DNA of 64,000 bases from Clostridia bacterium (GTDB lineage Bacteria; Bacillota_A; Clostridia; UMGS1883): assembly GCA_017467965.1 (NCBI GenBank), contig JAFUJZ010000010.1, positions 1 to 64,000 of the forward strand, read 5' to 3'. Position numbers and translations under genes: made by a program. The notes below the pieces were generated by a model that saw nothing but the letters and a program-made list of their open reading frames with translations, searched no databases and had not been told where the DNA came from. Position 1 is the first letter of the stretch, and every line of letters starts with the position of its first letter. Below are positions 8,592 to 17,974 of the stretch, piece after piece.

Positions 8592-11292
8592 GTTCCCTAT
8601 GAGGGCGTCTCTCCCTCAGCGCGAACCCGAAATTCTCAATAAATGGCTTACAGAGGACCTCTATGGTAAGCTCATGGCACATAACGAGGGCAAGCCTCTC
8701 TTTATTTTGCATGACGGTCCTCCCTACGCAAACGGTGATATGCACATGGGTCATGCGCTCAACAAGACCCTTAAGGACATCATTACACGTTACAAGAATA
8801 TGAGTGGCTTTAAGGCTCCCTATATTCACGGCTGGGACACACACGGTCTCCCTATTGAACGCCAGGCTATCAAAAAATTAGGTATCAACCGCGATCAGGC
8901 AGGCCCTGTTAAATTCCGCGAAACATGCCGTGACTTTGCGCTCGGGTATGTTGAAAACCAGAAAAAGCAGATTCAGCGCCTTGGTTCTATTGGCGACTGG
9001 GACGATATTTATGTAACACTTGACCCCAAGTTCGAAGCTGAACAGATTCGTATTTTCGGCACAATGGCAAAGAAGGGTTACATCTACCGCGGTCTTAAGC
9101 CCATTTACTGGTGTCCCGACTGTGAAACAGCTCTTGCCGAAGCTGAAATCGAATACGCAGAGGATAAGGCAAACTCTATCTACGTTAAGTTCAACGTAAA
9201 GGAAGATAACGGCGTATTTGAAAAAATGGGCATTGATAAAACAAAGGTTTACTTTGTTATCTGGACAACAACTACATGGACACTTCCTGCAAACGTGGCT
9301 ATTTCTCTTAATCCCGATTTTGAATACTCTCTTGTTAAAGCAGGCGAAGAGATTTATGTTGTTGCAACAGAGCTTGTTGAATCTACAATGGCTGCAGGCA
9401 GCATCACAGAATATGAAACTATCGGTACTTTAAAGGGTAGCGAAATGGAATACATCAAGTGCTTCCACCCCTTTATTGACCGTGAAAGTATGATTATCGT
9501 GGGCGACCACGTTACTCTTGACGCAGGTACAGGCTGCGTACACACAGCTCCCGGTCACGGTGTAGAAGACTATATCGTATGCCAGAAGTATAAGGAAATC
9601 CCGATTATTGTTCCTGTTGACTCTAAGGGTTACCTCAATGAGCTCGCAGGCGAATTCAACGGTCTTTTCTACGAAAAGAGTAACGAAAAGATTATTGAAA
9701 GACTTAAGAGTGATAATGCACTTTTTGCTATTACTCCCATTATCCACCAGTATCCTCACTGCTGGAGATGCCATGAGCCTATCGTATTCCGTGCTACAGA
9801 GCAGTGGTTTGCATCCGTTGAAGACATCAAGGAAGCCGCTGTTAAGGAAATCGAAAAGGTAAAATGGATTCCCGGTTGGGGTGAAGATAGAATCAAGAGT
9901 ATGGTTGTTGACCGTAACGACTGGTGTATTTCCCGTCAGAGAACATGGGGTGTTCCGATTCCGATTTTCTACTGCGAAGATTGTAAGAAGCCTCTTGTTA
10001 CAGACGAATCTATCGAAGCTGTTGCAAAACGCTTTGGTGAAAAGGGCTCTATCGCATGGGTTACAGATGACGACATTTTGCCCTCCGGCACAGCTTGTGA
10101 ATGCGGATGCACACGTTTCACAAAGGAAAAGGATATCATGGACGTTTGGTTTGACTCAGGAAGTAGCCACGCAGGCGTTCTTGATGTTAAAAAGTCTCTT
10201 ACTTTCCCTGCTGATGTTTACCTTGAAGGTAACGACCAGTATCGCGGTTGGTTCCAGTCTTCACTTCTCACAAGTGTAGCTGCCCGCGGATGCGCTCCTT
10301 ACAAGACAGTTATTACTCACGGTATGATTGTTGACCAGACAGGCGCAAAGATGAGTAAGAGTAAGGGCAACGGTATTGCTCCCTCCGATATCATCGAAAA
10401 ATACGGTGCTGATATTCTCCGTTTGTGGGTTGTATCTGCTGACTATAAGACAGATATGCGTATCTCAGACGAAATCTTGAAGCAGCTTAGTGAAGCTTAC
10501 AGAAAGATTCGTAATACAGCACGTTTCATCTTAGGCAATATTTCCGACTTTAATCCCGACAATGATATGGTAGCATACTCCGATATGGAAGAGATTGACA
10601 AGTGGGCTCTCGGCGGACTTAATAAGCTTGTTGAAAAGGTTATCTCCGCTTACGAAAGCTATGAATTCCATATGATTTATCACAATATCCACAACTTCTG
10701 TGTTGTAGATATGAGTAATGTTTACCTTGATATTATCAAGGACCGTCTTTACACCCAGAAAGCAGACAGTAAGGCAAGAAGAAGTGCTCAGAGTGCAATG
10801 TATATTATCCTTGACTCTCTCGTAAAGCTTGTAGCACCTTTCCTTTGCTATACTGCTGAAGAAATCTGGAGCTACATGCCTCATAAAGCTTCCTCTGAAA
10901 GCTTCTCCGTTACAATGAATGATATGCCCAAAGTTCTGCCAGAATATGCTGACAGCGCATTGGAAGAAAAGTGGGCTAAGATTCTTACTGTAAGAGAAAG
11001 CGTTCTTAAAGCTCTCGAAGAAGAAAGAGCAAATAAGAGAATCGGTAAGAGCCTTGAGGCAAGTGTTACTATCACAACAACCGAAAACTATGATTTCCTC
11101 AAGAGCATTGAAGATAGCCTCGCAGAAATCTTCATTGTATCTTCCGTAGCGGTTGAAAGTGGCGAAGATAATATTGCTATTACAGCGGCAAAGGGTGCAA
11201 AATGCGAAAGATGCTGGACAGTAAGCGAAACTGTAGGCACAATCGAAAATCATCCTACAATCTGCGCAAGATGTGCTGCTAATTTAGAATAA
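8554..11292 (+). CDS. ileS: Isoleucyl-tRNA synthetase
   Basis: A 912-residue class I synthetase. The HIGH-type motif is HMGHALNK (about residue 67), the editing domain contains WTTTTWTLPAN, and KMSKSKGN (about residue 597) is the second ATP motif. A C-terminal zinc knuckle reads CERCW..CARC. The ATG at 8554 is preferred: AGGAG lies at 8541-8545, while the in-frame GTG at 8545 is inside it. The gene starts inside divIVA, as is common in this cluster. No T-box precedes it, which fits its place within an operon. Confidence 0.96.
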   Translation: MDYSQTLNLPKTEFPMRASLPQREPEILNKWLTEDLYGKLMAHNEGKPLFILHDGPPYANGDMHMGHALNKTLKDIITRYKNMSGFKAPYIHGWDTHGLPIERQAIKKLGINRDQAGPVKFRETCRDFALGYVENQKKQIQRLGSIGDWDDIYVTLDPKFEAEQIRIFGTMAKKGYIYRGLKPIYWCPDCETALAEAEIEYAEDKANSIYVKFNVKEDNGVFEKMGIDKTKVYFVIWTTTTWTLPANVAISLNPDFEYSLVKAGEEIYVVATELVESTMAAGSITEYETIGTLKGSEMEYIKCFHPFIDRESMIIVGDHVTLDAGTGCVHTAPGHGVEDYIVCQKYKEIPIIVPVDSKGYLNELAGEFNGLFYEKSNEKIIERLKSDNALFAITPIIHQYPHCWRCHEPIVFRATEQWFASVEDIKEAAVKEIEKVKWIPGWGEDRIKSMVVDRNDWCISRQRTWGVPIPIFYCEDCKKPLVTDESIEAVAKRFGEKGSIAWVTDDDILPSGTACECGCTRFTKEKDIMDVWFDSGSSHAGVLDVKKSLTFPADVYLEGNDQYRGWFQSSLLTSVAARGCAPYKTVITHGMIVDQTGAKMSKSKGNGIAPSDIIEKYGADILRLWVVSADYKTDMRISDEILKQLSEAYRKIRNTARFILGNISDFNPDNDMVAYSDMEEIDKWALGGLNKLVEKVISAYESYEFHMIYHNIHNFCVVDMSNVYLDIIKDRLYTQKADSKARRSAQSAMYIILDSLVKLVAPFLCYTAEEIWSYMPHKASSESFSVTMNDMPKVLPEYADSALEEKWAKILTVRESVLKALEEERANKRIGKSLEASVTITTTENYDFLKSIEDSLAEIFIVSSVAVESGEDNIAITAAKGAKCERCWTVSETVGTIENHPTICARCAANLE

Positions 11293-11298
11293 ATTTGT

Positions 11299-11333
11299 TT
11301 CGTCACAGAGGGAGGGTATCTTTCTGTGACGAA
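11299..11333 (+). promoter_or_regulatory. Hairpin holding the lspA ribosome binding site and possible start
   Basis: An 11-bp perfect stem pairs 11299-11309 with 11323-11333. Its 13-base loop contains GGAGGG, and the possible GTG start of lspA (11326) is in the 3' arm. There is no T run, so it is not a normal terminator for ileS. It could modulate lspA translation. Confidence 0.55.
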
Positions 11334-11862
11334 CTTCTATGGAGAGATTGTTTTGAACGAAAAACAGACAATAACTAAAAAGCTTTGGATAAAATACGCC
11401 GCATTCGGTCTTGTTGCCGTTATACTTGCCGTGATAGACCAGGTATCGAAATTTTGGTTTGTGGGGAAAGTCGGAGGCGAAGTTTTCAGAAGCATTGAAA
11501 TCATAAAAGGTGTCCTGAATTTTACGTATATTCAGAATAAGGGCGCAAGTATGGGCATACTCCAGGGACAAAGAGTTTTTCTTATACTACTTACCTTTAT
11601 TATCCTTGGTGTGGGTGCGTGGTATTTTAAAAAATACCGCCCCGAAAATAACCTTTTCCTTACGTCCTGCACACTTATCCTTTCAGGTGCGATAGGCAAT
11701 CTTATTGACCGTGCAATGTATGGATACGTGCGTGACTTTATTGATGTTCAGTTTATTGATTTTTATATCTTCAATGTGGCTGATTGCGGCATTGTGATAG
11801 GTGCCGTGCTGCTTGTCATATACGCATTTGTCTCAATGGATGACAACAAAGAAAAGCATTAA
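11326..11862 (+). CDS. lspA: Lipoprotein signal peptidase (signal peptidase II)
   Basis: An integral membrane aspartyl protease that removes signal peptides from prolipoproteins. Four hydrophobic segments are visible, with catalytic Asp motifs GNLIDRAMYG and FNVADCGI. Two starts are possible: GTG at 11326 with GGAGGG nine bases upstream (178 residues), or TTG at 11353 with GGAGAG six bases upstream (169 residues). The shorter form is closer to the usual length. Synteny ileS-lspA-rluD is typical. Confidence 0.93.
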   Translation: MTNFYGEIVLNEKQTITKKLWIKYAAFGLVAVILAVIDQVSKFWFVGKVGGEVFRSIEIIKGVLNFTYIQNKGASMGILQGQRVFLILLTFIILGVGAWYFKKYRPENNLFLTSCTLILSGAIGNLIDRAMYGYVRDFIDVQFIDFYIFNVADCGIVIGAVLLVIYAFVSMDDNKEKH

Positions 11863-11886
11863 AAACGAAAGGTTGTGGGATTTATA

Positions 11887-12807
11887 ATGGACGAAAACAT
11901 CATACTGACCGCAACTGAAACAATGCGAGCAGACAAATATATATCAGAAAACGTTGAATCTATTTCCCGTTCATATGTAAAAAACCTCTTTGATGAAGGC
12001 AAAATAAAGGTGAACGGACAGGTTAAAAGCGCTTCTTACAAGCTAAAAGCAGGGGACGTAATTGAATTTAGCGTCCCCGAGCCTGAAGAAATCGAAGCCG
12101 TACCCGAGGATATCCCTCTTGACATAGTGTTTGAGGATGATAATCTTCTGGTAATTAATAAGCCCCGAGGCATGGTGGTGCATCCTGCACCCGGCAACAG
12201 CTCGGGCACACTCGTAAATGCGGTGCTCTTTCATTGTAAGGGCAATCTTTCGGGCATAAACGGTCATTTCCGTCCGGGGATTGTGCACCGTATAGACAAA
12301 GACACAACAGGACTTTTGGTTGTGGCAAAAACAAACGAGGCGCATCTGTTTTTATCTGACCAGCTTAGTGACAGGTCGCTTTCACGCGAATATTATGCAC
12401 TTGTCCATGGCAATATAAAAGAAGATACTGGCACTATAGATGCACCTATTGCAAGAAGTGACAACGACCGCAAAAAAATGGCTGTCACTTATAAAAACAG
12501 CCGCGAGGCTGTGACGGACTTTTTTGTAGAAAAAAGGTTCGGACTTTATACATTGGTTCGTTGCAAACTGAGAACGGGCCGCACTCACCAGATAAGAGTG
12601 CACATGAAGCATATAGGTCACCCCATTGTAGGGGACAAGACCTACGGTGTAAAAAAAGAGGAGTTTAACTTACCGGGGCAGCTCCTTCATGCGGGAAAAA
12701 TAGGTTTTATTCATCCCGTTACAAAAGAAAAAGTATATTACAGCGCGCCTCTTCCAGAGGATTTTGAAAAGGTGTTAAACCTTTTAGACCAAAGAAGCGG
12801 CAGATAA
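11887..12807 (+). CDS. rluD: RluD-family 23S rRNA pseudouridine synthase
   Basis: A 306-residue enzyme with an N-terminal S4 domain (about residues 12-72) and a pseudouridine synthase domain with the catalytic motif GIVHRIDKDTTGLLV (Asp near residue 137). RluD-type enzymes modify the helix 69 region of 23S rRNA; this member could have another target. The ATG at 11887 is preferred, though an in-frame GTG at 11875 would add four residues. In Bacillus the homologue ylyB lies between lspA and the pyr operon, as here. Confidence 0.9.
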   Translation: MDENIILTATETMRADKYISENVESISRSYVKNLFDEGKIKVNGQVKSASYKLKAGDVIEFSVPEPEEIEAVPEDIPLDIVFEDDNLLVINKPRGMVVHPAPGNSSGTLVNAVLFHCKGNLSGINGHFRPGIVHRIDKDTTGLLVVAKTNEAHLFLSDQLSDRSLSREYYALVHGNIKEDTGTIDAPIARSDNDRKKMAVTYKNSREAVTDFFVEKRFGLYTLVRCKLRTGRTHQIRVHMKHIGHPIVGDKTYGVKKEEFNLPGQLLHAGKIGFIHPVTKEKVYYSAPLPEDFEKVLNLLDQRSGR

Positions 12808-12827
12808 AAGAAAGCGAGGAATAAATT

Positions 12828-13748
12828 ATGCTGTCAGGCAGAAAAGACCTTTTGGGCATTCAGGAACTTTCGAAAGAAGATATTCTCTACATTTTAGACA
12901 AGGCCGTCGAGATGAAAAAAGTTGTTTTATCCGACAATAAGAAAATTGCCGCCATGCAGGGCAAGAGCCTTATAACACTTTTCTACGAAAATTCTACAAG
13001 AACACGAACATCTTTTGAGCTTGCAAGTAAGTATATGGGTGCCTCCAGTGCAAACATTACTGCATCCGGCTCATCTATCCAGAAGGGCGAAAGCCTTATC
13101 GATACGGGTAGAACACTTGACAGCATGGGTACTGATATTATAGTTATCCGTCACAGTGCTGCAGGTGCACCGCACCTTTTGGCAAAGAATGTTAAAGCAA
13201 GCGTTGTAAACGCAGGCGACGGCATGAACGAGCATCCCACACAGGCGCTACTCGATATGTTCACAATCCGTGAAAAGAAGGGCGGATTTGAAGGGTTAAA
13301 GGTTGCAATCATCGGTGACGTTGCTCATTCCCGTGTAGCACGAAGCGACACGTACGCTTTAACAAAGCTTGGTGCAACAGTTTACATTGCAGGTCCTCCC
13401 ACACTTATCCCCCGTGATTTTGAAAATTTAGGTAATGTGGTAATGTGCGAAAGCGTTGAAGAGGCTGTCTTTGAAGCGGATGTTATCATAAACCTCCGTA
13501 TCCAGCTTGAGCGAATGAAGGCTGCGCTTTTCCCCACAGTGAGAGAGTACAGCGAGTTCTTTGGTATGAGCCTTGACCGCCTTAAGCTCGCAAAGCCTGA
13601 TGCGCTCATCATGCACCCCGGTCCCGTAAACCGCGGTATTGAAATTTCTTCTTATGTTGCAGACGGAGAAAATAGCGTTATCAATGAACAGGTTACTAAC
13701 GGTGTATCGGTAAGAATGGCGGTACTGGATATTTTGTGTAACGAATAA
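12828..13748 (+). CDS. pyrB: Aspartate carbamoyltransferase catalytic subunit
   Basis: PyrB joins carbamoyl phosphate to aspartate, the first committed pyrimidine step. The carbamoyl phosphate motif STRTRTSFE (about residues 54-62), HPTQALLD and the C-terminal HPGPVNRG are present. Length (306) is normal. No pyrI regulatory subunit is encoded nearby. The gene follows rluD after 20 bases; the pyrR regulator found at this place in Bacillus is missing. A 101-bp structured element begins at the base after its stop codon. Confidence 0.96.
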   Translation: MLSGRKDLLGIQELSKEDILYILDKAVEMKKVVLSDNKKIAAMQGKSLITLFYENSTRTRTSFELASKYMGASSANITASGSSIQKGESLIDTGRTLDSMGTDIIVIRHSAAGAPHLLAKNVKASVVNAGDGMNEHPTQALLDMFTIREKKGGFEGLKVAIIGDVAHSRVARSDTYALTKLGATVYIAGPPTLIPRDFENLGNVVMCESVEEAVFEADVIINLRIQLERMKAALFPTVREYSEFFGMSLDRLKLAKPDALIMHPGPVNRGIEISSYVADGENSVINEQVTNGVSVRMAVLDILCNE

Positions 13749-13849
13749 GGCTGAGTAAAATCGTCCATCTCACGCATTAAATCTCCATTGTGTACACAGA
13801 GTACACTGCAGTCGATTTAATACGCAATCTGAACGATTTTCTTTCAGAC
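13749..13849 (+). repeat. 101-bp structured intercistronic element, copy 2
   Basis: Between pyrB and pyrC. Pairings: GGCTGA/TCAGAC (13749-13754 with 13844-13849, one mismatch), AAAATCGT/ACGATTTT (13757-13764 with 13833-13840), a variable helix (13772-13783 with 13814-13825, 10 of 12 paired) and a hairpin GTGTAC/GTACAC (13790-13795 with 13801-13806) with loop ACAGA. The ends and inter-helix segments CCATCTC and AATCTGA are identical to copy 1 at 3125-3225, whereas the variable helix is rewritten. It ends 41 bases before the pyrC start. Confidence 0.85.
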
Positions 13850-13890
13850 TAAATAAAAATTACCGAATCAATTATAAGGGAGGTAAACTT

Positions 13891-15165
13891 ATGAAATTAC
13901 TTGTAAAAAACGGTCACATTATTGACCTTAAAAACGAAATAGATATGTACGGTGACATCCTTATTTTAGACGGTGTTATTGTACAGATTGCAGAAAAAAT
14001 CGAAGATAGTGAAGCCGAAGTTATTGATGCCGGCGGTATGGTAGTGTCTGCAGGCTTAATCGATATGCACGTACATCTCAGAGAACCCGGCTACGAATAT
14101 AAAGAAGACATCAAGACGGGTACGCAGGCAGCTGTAGCAGGTGGCTTTACATCTGTTTGCTGTATGCCAAATACAAACCCTGTTTGTGACAACGCTACTG
14201 TTGCAAACTTTATAAAGAGCCGTGCCGAAAAGGTAGGCAGTTGCCGAGTTTTCCCTGTAGGAGCAATCACAAAGGGCTTAAAGGGCGAAGAGCTCAGTGA
14301 AATGGGCGAAATGAAAAAAGAAGGCATTGTAGCGGTTTCCGATGACGGCAGACCCGTTGAAAACGGTTCTGTTATGCGTCGTGCACTTCTCTACGCTTCT
14401 CATTTTGACCTTCCTGTAATCAGCCACTGTGAAGAATTATCGCTTCTTGACTCAGGTCATATGAATGATTCCGAAACATGCACACGCCTTGGTTTAAGAC
14501 CGATTGTTCCCGCAGTTGAAGAGGCAATGATTGCCCGCGATATTTTAATCGCAGAGCATGAAGGCAAAAAGGTACACATCGCTCATGTAAGCACAAAGGG
14601 CGGTATTGAATTAATCCGTCAGGCTAAAAAGAGAGGCGTACAGGTTACATGCGAAACAGCTCCTCACTATTTCTCTCTTACAGACGAGGCTGTAGAGGGA
14701 TTTGACACAAATGCAAAGATGAATCCTCCCCTTCGCAGTCAGGACGACGTTGACGCTGTTATCGAGGGTCTTTGTGACGGCACAATCGATGCTATCATCA
14801 CAGACCATGCTCCTCATCATATTGACGAAAAAAATCTTGAATTTGAATATGCGGCAAACGGTATTGTAGGCTTGGAAACTTCTCTTGCACTTAGTATTAC
14901 TTATCTTGTAAAGACGGGCAAAATGACACTGGCTGAAATGCTTTCCAAGATGACATATAATCCTTCAAACATTCTCAATCTCGGACTTGGCGAAATTGCC
15001 CTCGGTGCAATCGCTGACCTTACAATTTTTGACCCCGACGAAATTTGGACAGTAGATGTTAATAAATTCTACTCCAAGAGCAAAAACTCTCCTTATAACG
15101 GATTTACACTCTCGGGCAAGGCTCATATGACAATTGTTGAAGGTAAAGTAATGTACGAAAACTGA
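13891..15165 (+). CDS. pyrC: Dihydroorotase
   Basis: A 424-residue type I dihydroorotase that cyclises carbamoyl aspartate. The metal-binding DMHVHLREPGYEYKED (about residues 55-70), HCEELSLL, HIAHVST and ITDHAPHH motifs are all present, including the His-x-His pair and the late Asp. A GGGAGG ribosome site precedes the ATG. It starts 41 bases after the structured element. Confidence 0.96.
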   Translation: MKLLVKNGHIIDLKNEIDMYGDILILDGVIVQIAEKIEDSEAEVIDAGGMVVSAGLIDMHVHLREPGYEYKEDIKTGTQAAVAGGFTSVCCMPNTNPVCDNATVANFIKSRAEKVGSCRVFPVGAITKGLKGEELSEMGEMKKEGIVAVSDDGRPVENGSVMRRALLYASHFDLPVISHCEELSLLDSGHMNDSETCTRLGLRPIVPAVEEAMIARDILIAEHEGKKVHIAHVSTKGGIELIRQAKKRGVQVTCETAPHYFSLTDEAVEGFDTNAKMNPPLRSQDDVDAVIEGLCDGTIDAIITDHAPHHIDEKNLEFEYAANGIVGLETSLALSITYLVKTGKMTLAEMLSKMTYNPSNILNLGLGEIALGAIADLTIFDPDEIWTVDVNKFYSKSKNSPYNGFTLSGKAHMTIVEGKVMYEN

Positions 15166-15186
15166 TAATAGAAAGGTTGGCATATT

Positions 15187-16107
15187 ATGGATAAGTTAAT
15201 TAAGAAGATAATCGAAAAGGATATGAACCCCACAGTTGCAGGCTTGGACCCCAAGCTTGACTATGTTCCCGATTTTATCAAAATTCCCTGCATGGAAAAG
15301 GCGGGCGATAACCTTATGAAGGGTGCGGCTGATGCACTTTTCGAATTCAACAAGGTATTAATTGACTCTCTTTGCGACATTGTGCCTGCAGTTAAGCCTC
15401 AGAGTGCATACTATGAAATGTACGGCGTAGAAGGTATCATGTGCCTTAACAAGACAATGCAGTATGCCGAAGAAAAGGGCATGTATGTTCTTTTGGACGT
15501 TAAGCGCGGAGATATCGGCGCAACAGCAGAAGCATATAGCGCAGCTTACATCGGTCAGACAGACTACATGGGTAAAAAGGCACGTAGTTTTACACCCGAC
15601 TGCATCACAGTTAACCCCTATCTTGGTACAGACGGCTTAAAGCCCTTTGTAAAGGATTGTAATGAGCATGATAAGGATATTTTCATTCTTGTTAAGACAT
15701 CTAACCCCTCCTCCGGCGAGCTTCAGGATTTAGTAATCGACGGCACACCTATCTACGAAAAGACAGCAGCTATCGTTCGTGAATTGGGTGCTGATTCTAT
15801 CGGCGAATATGGCTACAACCGTGTTGGCGCGGTAACAGGTGCAACATATCCCGAACAGATTAGTAGACTTCGTGAGGTAATGCCCAACACATTCTTCCTT
15901 ATCCCCGGCTATGGTGCACAGGGCGGCAAGGCAGAGGACTGCGCTCTTGCATTTGACAAGAACGGTCTTGGCGGTATTGTTAACTCCTCCCGCGGTATTA
16001 TGTGTGCATACAAGAAGGGTGACTGGAAGCCTGAACAGTTTGGTCTCGCAGCACGTGAAGAAGCTCTCAATATGAAGGAGGCTCTCAAAAAATGTATACT
16101 CAAGTAA
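15187..16107 (+). CDS. pyrF: Orotidine 5'-phosphate decarboxylase, type 2
   Basis: A 306-residue enzyme making UMP from OMP. The catalytic DVKRGDIGATAEAY motif (about residues 100-114) is intact, with VNPYLGTDG and the phosphate-binding GYGAQGG later. The length is that of the longer type 2 family, not the roughly 230-residue E. coli form. Its last 16 bases overlap pyrK. Confidence 0.95.
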   Translation: MDKLIKKIIEKDMNPTVAGLDPKLDYVPDFIKIPCMEKAGDNLMKGAADALFEFNKVLIDSLCDIVPAVKPQSAYYEMYGVEGIMCLNKTMQYAEEKGMYVLLDVKRGDIGATAEAYSAAYIGQTDYMGKKARSFTPDCITVNPYLGTDGLKPFVKDCNEHDKDIFILVKTSNPSSGELQDLVIDGTPIYEKTAAIVRELGADSIGEYGYNRVGAVTGATYPEQISRLREVMPNTFFLIPGYGAQGGKAEDCALAFDKNGLGGIVNSSRGIMCAYKKGDWKPEQFGLAAREEALNMKEALKKCILK

Positions 16108-16838
16108 AATACTGCAAAATAGTAGGCAAAAGAGAAATTGCAAAAAACCAGGTTGAATTACTTCTTGAAAACGAAGTGTTGGCTAAAGAGGCACAGCCCG
16201 GTCAGTTTGTGCATATAAACATCGGCAGCGATAAGCACATATTAAGACGTCCTATCTCCATCTGTGACGCTTATGACAACATCACACGTATTGTGTTTGA
16301 AATTAAAGGCGACGGTACACAGATTTTATCTGAAAAGAATGTAGGCGAAACAATTGACCTTTTAGGTCCTTTGGGTACAGGCTTTACAGTTAAAAAGGAC
16401 GCTAAGGCTGTTGTTTTAGGCGGTGGATTAGGCTCCTTTCCTCTTTTGTATTTGGCAAAGAACCTTACAAATCCCAAGGTATTCTTAGGTTTCCGTGATA
16501 AGGAAATGGTTTGTATGGAAGAGGATTTCTCAGCTTGTGGCGAAACCGTTATCGCAACAGATAACGGCACATACGGCTACAACGGCTTTGCTATCAATGC
16601 GGCCGCAGAAGCTATGGACGACTGCGACATTATCTACGCTTGCGGACCTACACCTATGCTTAAGGCTGTAAAGATGATTGCAGCTGAAAAGGGTATCAAG
16701 GCAGAGATAAGCATGGAACAGAGAATGGGCTGCGGTATCGGTGCATGCCTTGTATGCGTTTGCAAGACAAAGTCCGGCTATGACAAGGTTTGCCAGAAAG
16801 GCCCCGTATTCGATGCGAGTGAGGTGGAATTTGAATGA
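16092..16838 (+). CDS. pyrK: Dihydroorotate dehydrogenase electron transfer subunit
   Basis: A 248-residue FAD and [2Fe-2S] protein that passes electrons from dihydroorotate dehydrogenase to NAD. The FAD motif RPISICD lies near residue 54, the NAD-binding loop GGGLGSFPLLY near residue 110, and the cluster cysteines in CGIGACLVCVCK and KVCQKG near the C-terminus. It overlaps pyrF by 16 bases and pyrD by four, so its stoichiometry with PyrD is probably set by coupling. Confidence 0.95.
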   Translation: MYTQVKYCKIVGKREIAKNQVELLLENEVLAKEAQPGQFVHINIGSDKHILRRPISICDAYDNITRIVFEIKGDGTQILSEKNVGETIDLLGPLGTGFTVKKDAKAVVLGGGLGSFPLLYLAKNLTNPKVFLGFRDKEMVCMEEDFSACGETVIATDNGTYGYNGFAINAAAEAMDDCDIIYACGPTPMLKAVKMIAAEKGIKAEISMEQRMGCGIGACLVCVCKTKSGYDKVCQKGPVFDASEVEFE

Positions 16839-17749
16839 ACACAAAAGTAAATTTTTGCGGTGTTGAATTTGAAAATCCCGTTGTAACAGGCAGTGGTACA
16901 TTTGGCTTTGGGTATGAATATTCCCAGTATTATAATCTGGACGAAATCGGCGGTATAAGTGTTAAGGGCTTAACACTTAAGCCCCGCGAGGGTAACAAGC
17001 CTCCCCGTATTGCTGAGGTTTATGGCGGTATCCTCAACAGCGTAGGTCTGCAGAATCCCGGACTTGAAAACTTTTTAACAAACGATTTGCCCTTTTTAAA
17101 GAGCAAATTCAAAAAGTGTAAAATCATTGCAAACATTGCAGGTAACACAATTGAAGACTATATCGAAATGGGCAAGCTCGTTGGTCAGAGTAATGTTGAC
17201 ATAGTTGAAATGAACATTTCATGCCCCAACGTAAAGCACGGCGGTGTTGCTTTCGGTACAGACTGCAACATGGTGAGTGAAATTACATCAAAGGTTAAGG
17301 AGCAGTGCGATAAGCCGTTGGTAGTTAAGCTTTCTCCCAACGTAACAGACATTGTTGCCATTGCAAAGAGTGCAGAGGCGGCAGGTGCGGATGGGCTCAG
17401 CCTTATCAATACACTTTTAGGCATGAAGATTGACATTAACACACGCCGTCCCATTTTAAACAACAACGTAGGCGGCATGAGTGGTCCTGCAGTTAAGCCT
17501 GTTGCAGTGAGAATGGTGTGGCAGGTTGCAAATGCTGTTAACATTCCCATCATCGGTATGGGTGGCATACAGGACGGAAACGATGCTGTTGAATTTATGC
17601 TTGCAGGCGCAAGCCTTGTTAGCGTAGGTACACAGAACTTTGTTGACCCCTATGCGGCAGTAAAGACAGCTTACGGTATTGAAGAATATATGACAAAGCA
17701 CGGTATCGAGGATGTAAATGAATTAATCGGTGCTGTTAAACCTTGGTAA
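16835..17749 (+). CDS. pyrD: Dihydroorotate dehydrogenase, class 1B catalytic subunit
   Basis: A 304-residue FMN enzyme oxidising dihydroorotate to orotate, partnered by PyrK. Motifs: GSGTFGFGYEY, NSVGLQNPG, NISCPNVKHGG with the class 1 active-site Cys, VVKLSPN, and IPIIGMGGIQDG for phosphate binding. It ends the pyr run; pyrE and carAB are not in the window. A long multi-hairpin region follows before metG. Confidence 0.95.
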   Translation: MNTKVNFCGVEFENPVVTGSGTFGFGYEYSQYYNLDEIGGISVKGLTLKPREGNKPPRIAEVYGGILNSVGLQNPGLENFLTNDLPFLKSKFKKCKIIANIAGNTIEDYIEMGKLVGQSNVDIVEMNISCPNVKHGGVAFGTDCNMVSEITSKVKEQCDKPLVVKLSPNVTDIVAIAKSAEAAGADGLSLINTLLGMKIDINTRRPILNNNVGGMSGPAVKPVAVRMVWQVANAVNIPIIGMGGIQDGNDAVEFMLAGASLVSVGTQNFVDPYAAVKTAYGIEEYMTKHGIEDVNELIGAVKPW

Positions 17750-17785
17750 TAATGGCATATCTGTGGATGTAGTTGTTATACCACC

Positions 17786-17964
17786 TTCGCGAGGGGGCGG
17801 GGAAGAAAGTTCCCCGGATAAAATCGATACGGGAAATCGCATTTTCCGTATCGGAAGTGGCGTTTTTAGGAGCCGTAGGCTCTTGCACGAGAAAATGCCA
17901 CTTTGTACATTGGAAAAAAAGACAGCGAAAAATAAGCGTAAGCGTTTTTTCGCCACGAAAGTGG
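17786..17964 (+). repeat. Multi-hairpin intergenic element, family 2 copy A
   Basis: This 225-base pyrD-metG gap (17750-17974) holds no gene but five hairpins in series. HP1: CGGGGAA/TTCCCCG (17798-17804 with 17810-17816). HP2: a 12-bp stem from CGATACGG (17825-17836 with 17842-17853) with loop TCGCA. HP3: a 12-bp stem (17855-17866 with 17892-17903) enclosing GAGCC/GGCTC (17870-17874 with 17878-17882). HP4: GCGAAAAA/TTTTTCGC (17925-17932 with 17946-17953). HP5: CCAC-GAAA-GTGG (17953-17964). HP1 and HP2 match, with a rewritten HP2 stem, an inverted element downstream of lacZ (63771-63866). Confidence 0.75.
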
Positions 17965-17974
17965 GTTGATACAA

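Noticed and set aside
13749..13890. PyrR attenuator between pyrB and pyrC
   Set aside because: There is no PyrR-binding loop consensus and no terminator, and the same element also occurs in the leu operon.
17750..17974. Methionine T-box or SAM riboswitch ahead of metG
   Set aside because: The conserved T-box bases and a following terminator are missing, and no SAM-I core is seen.
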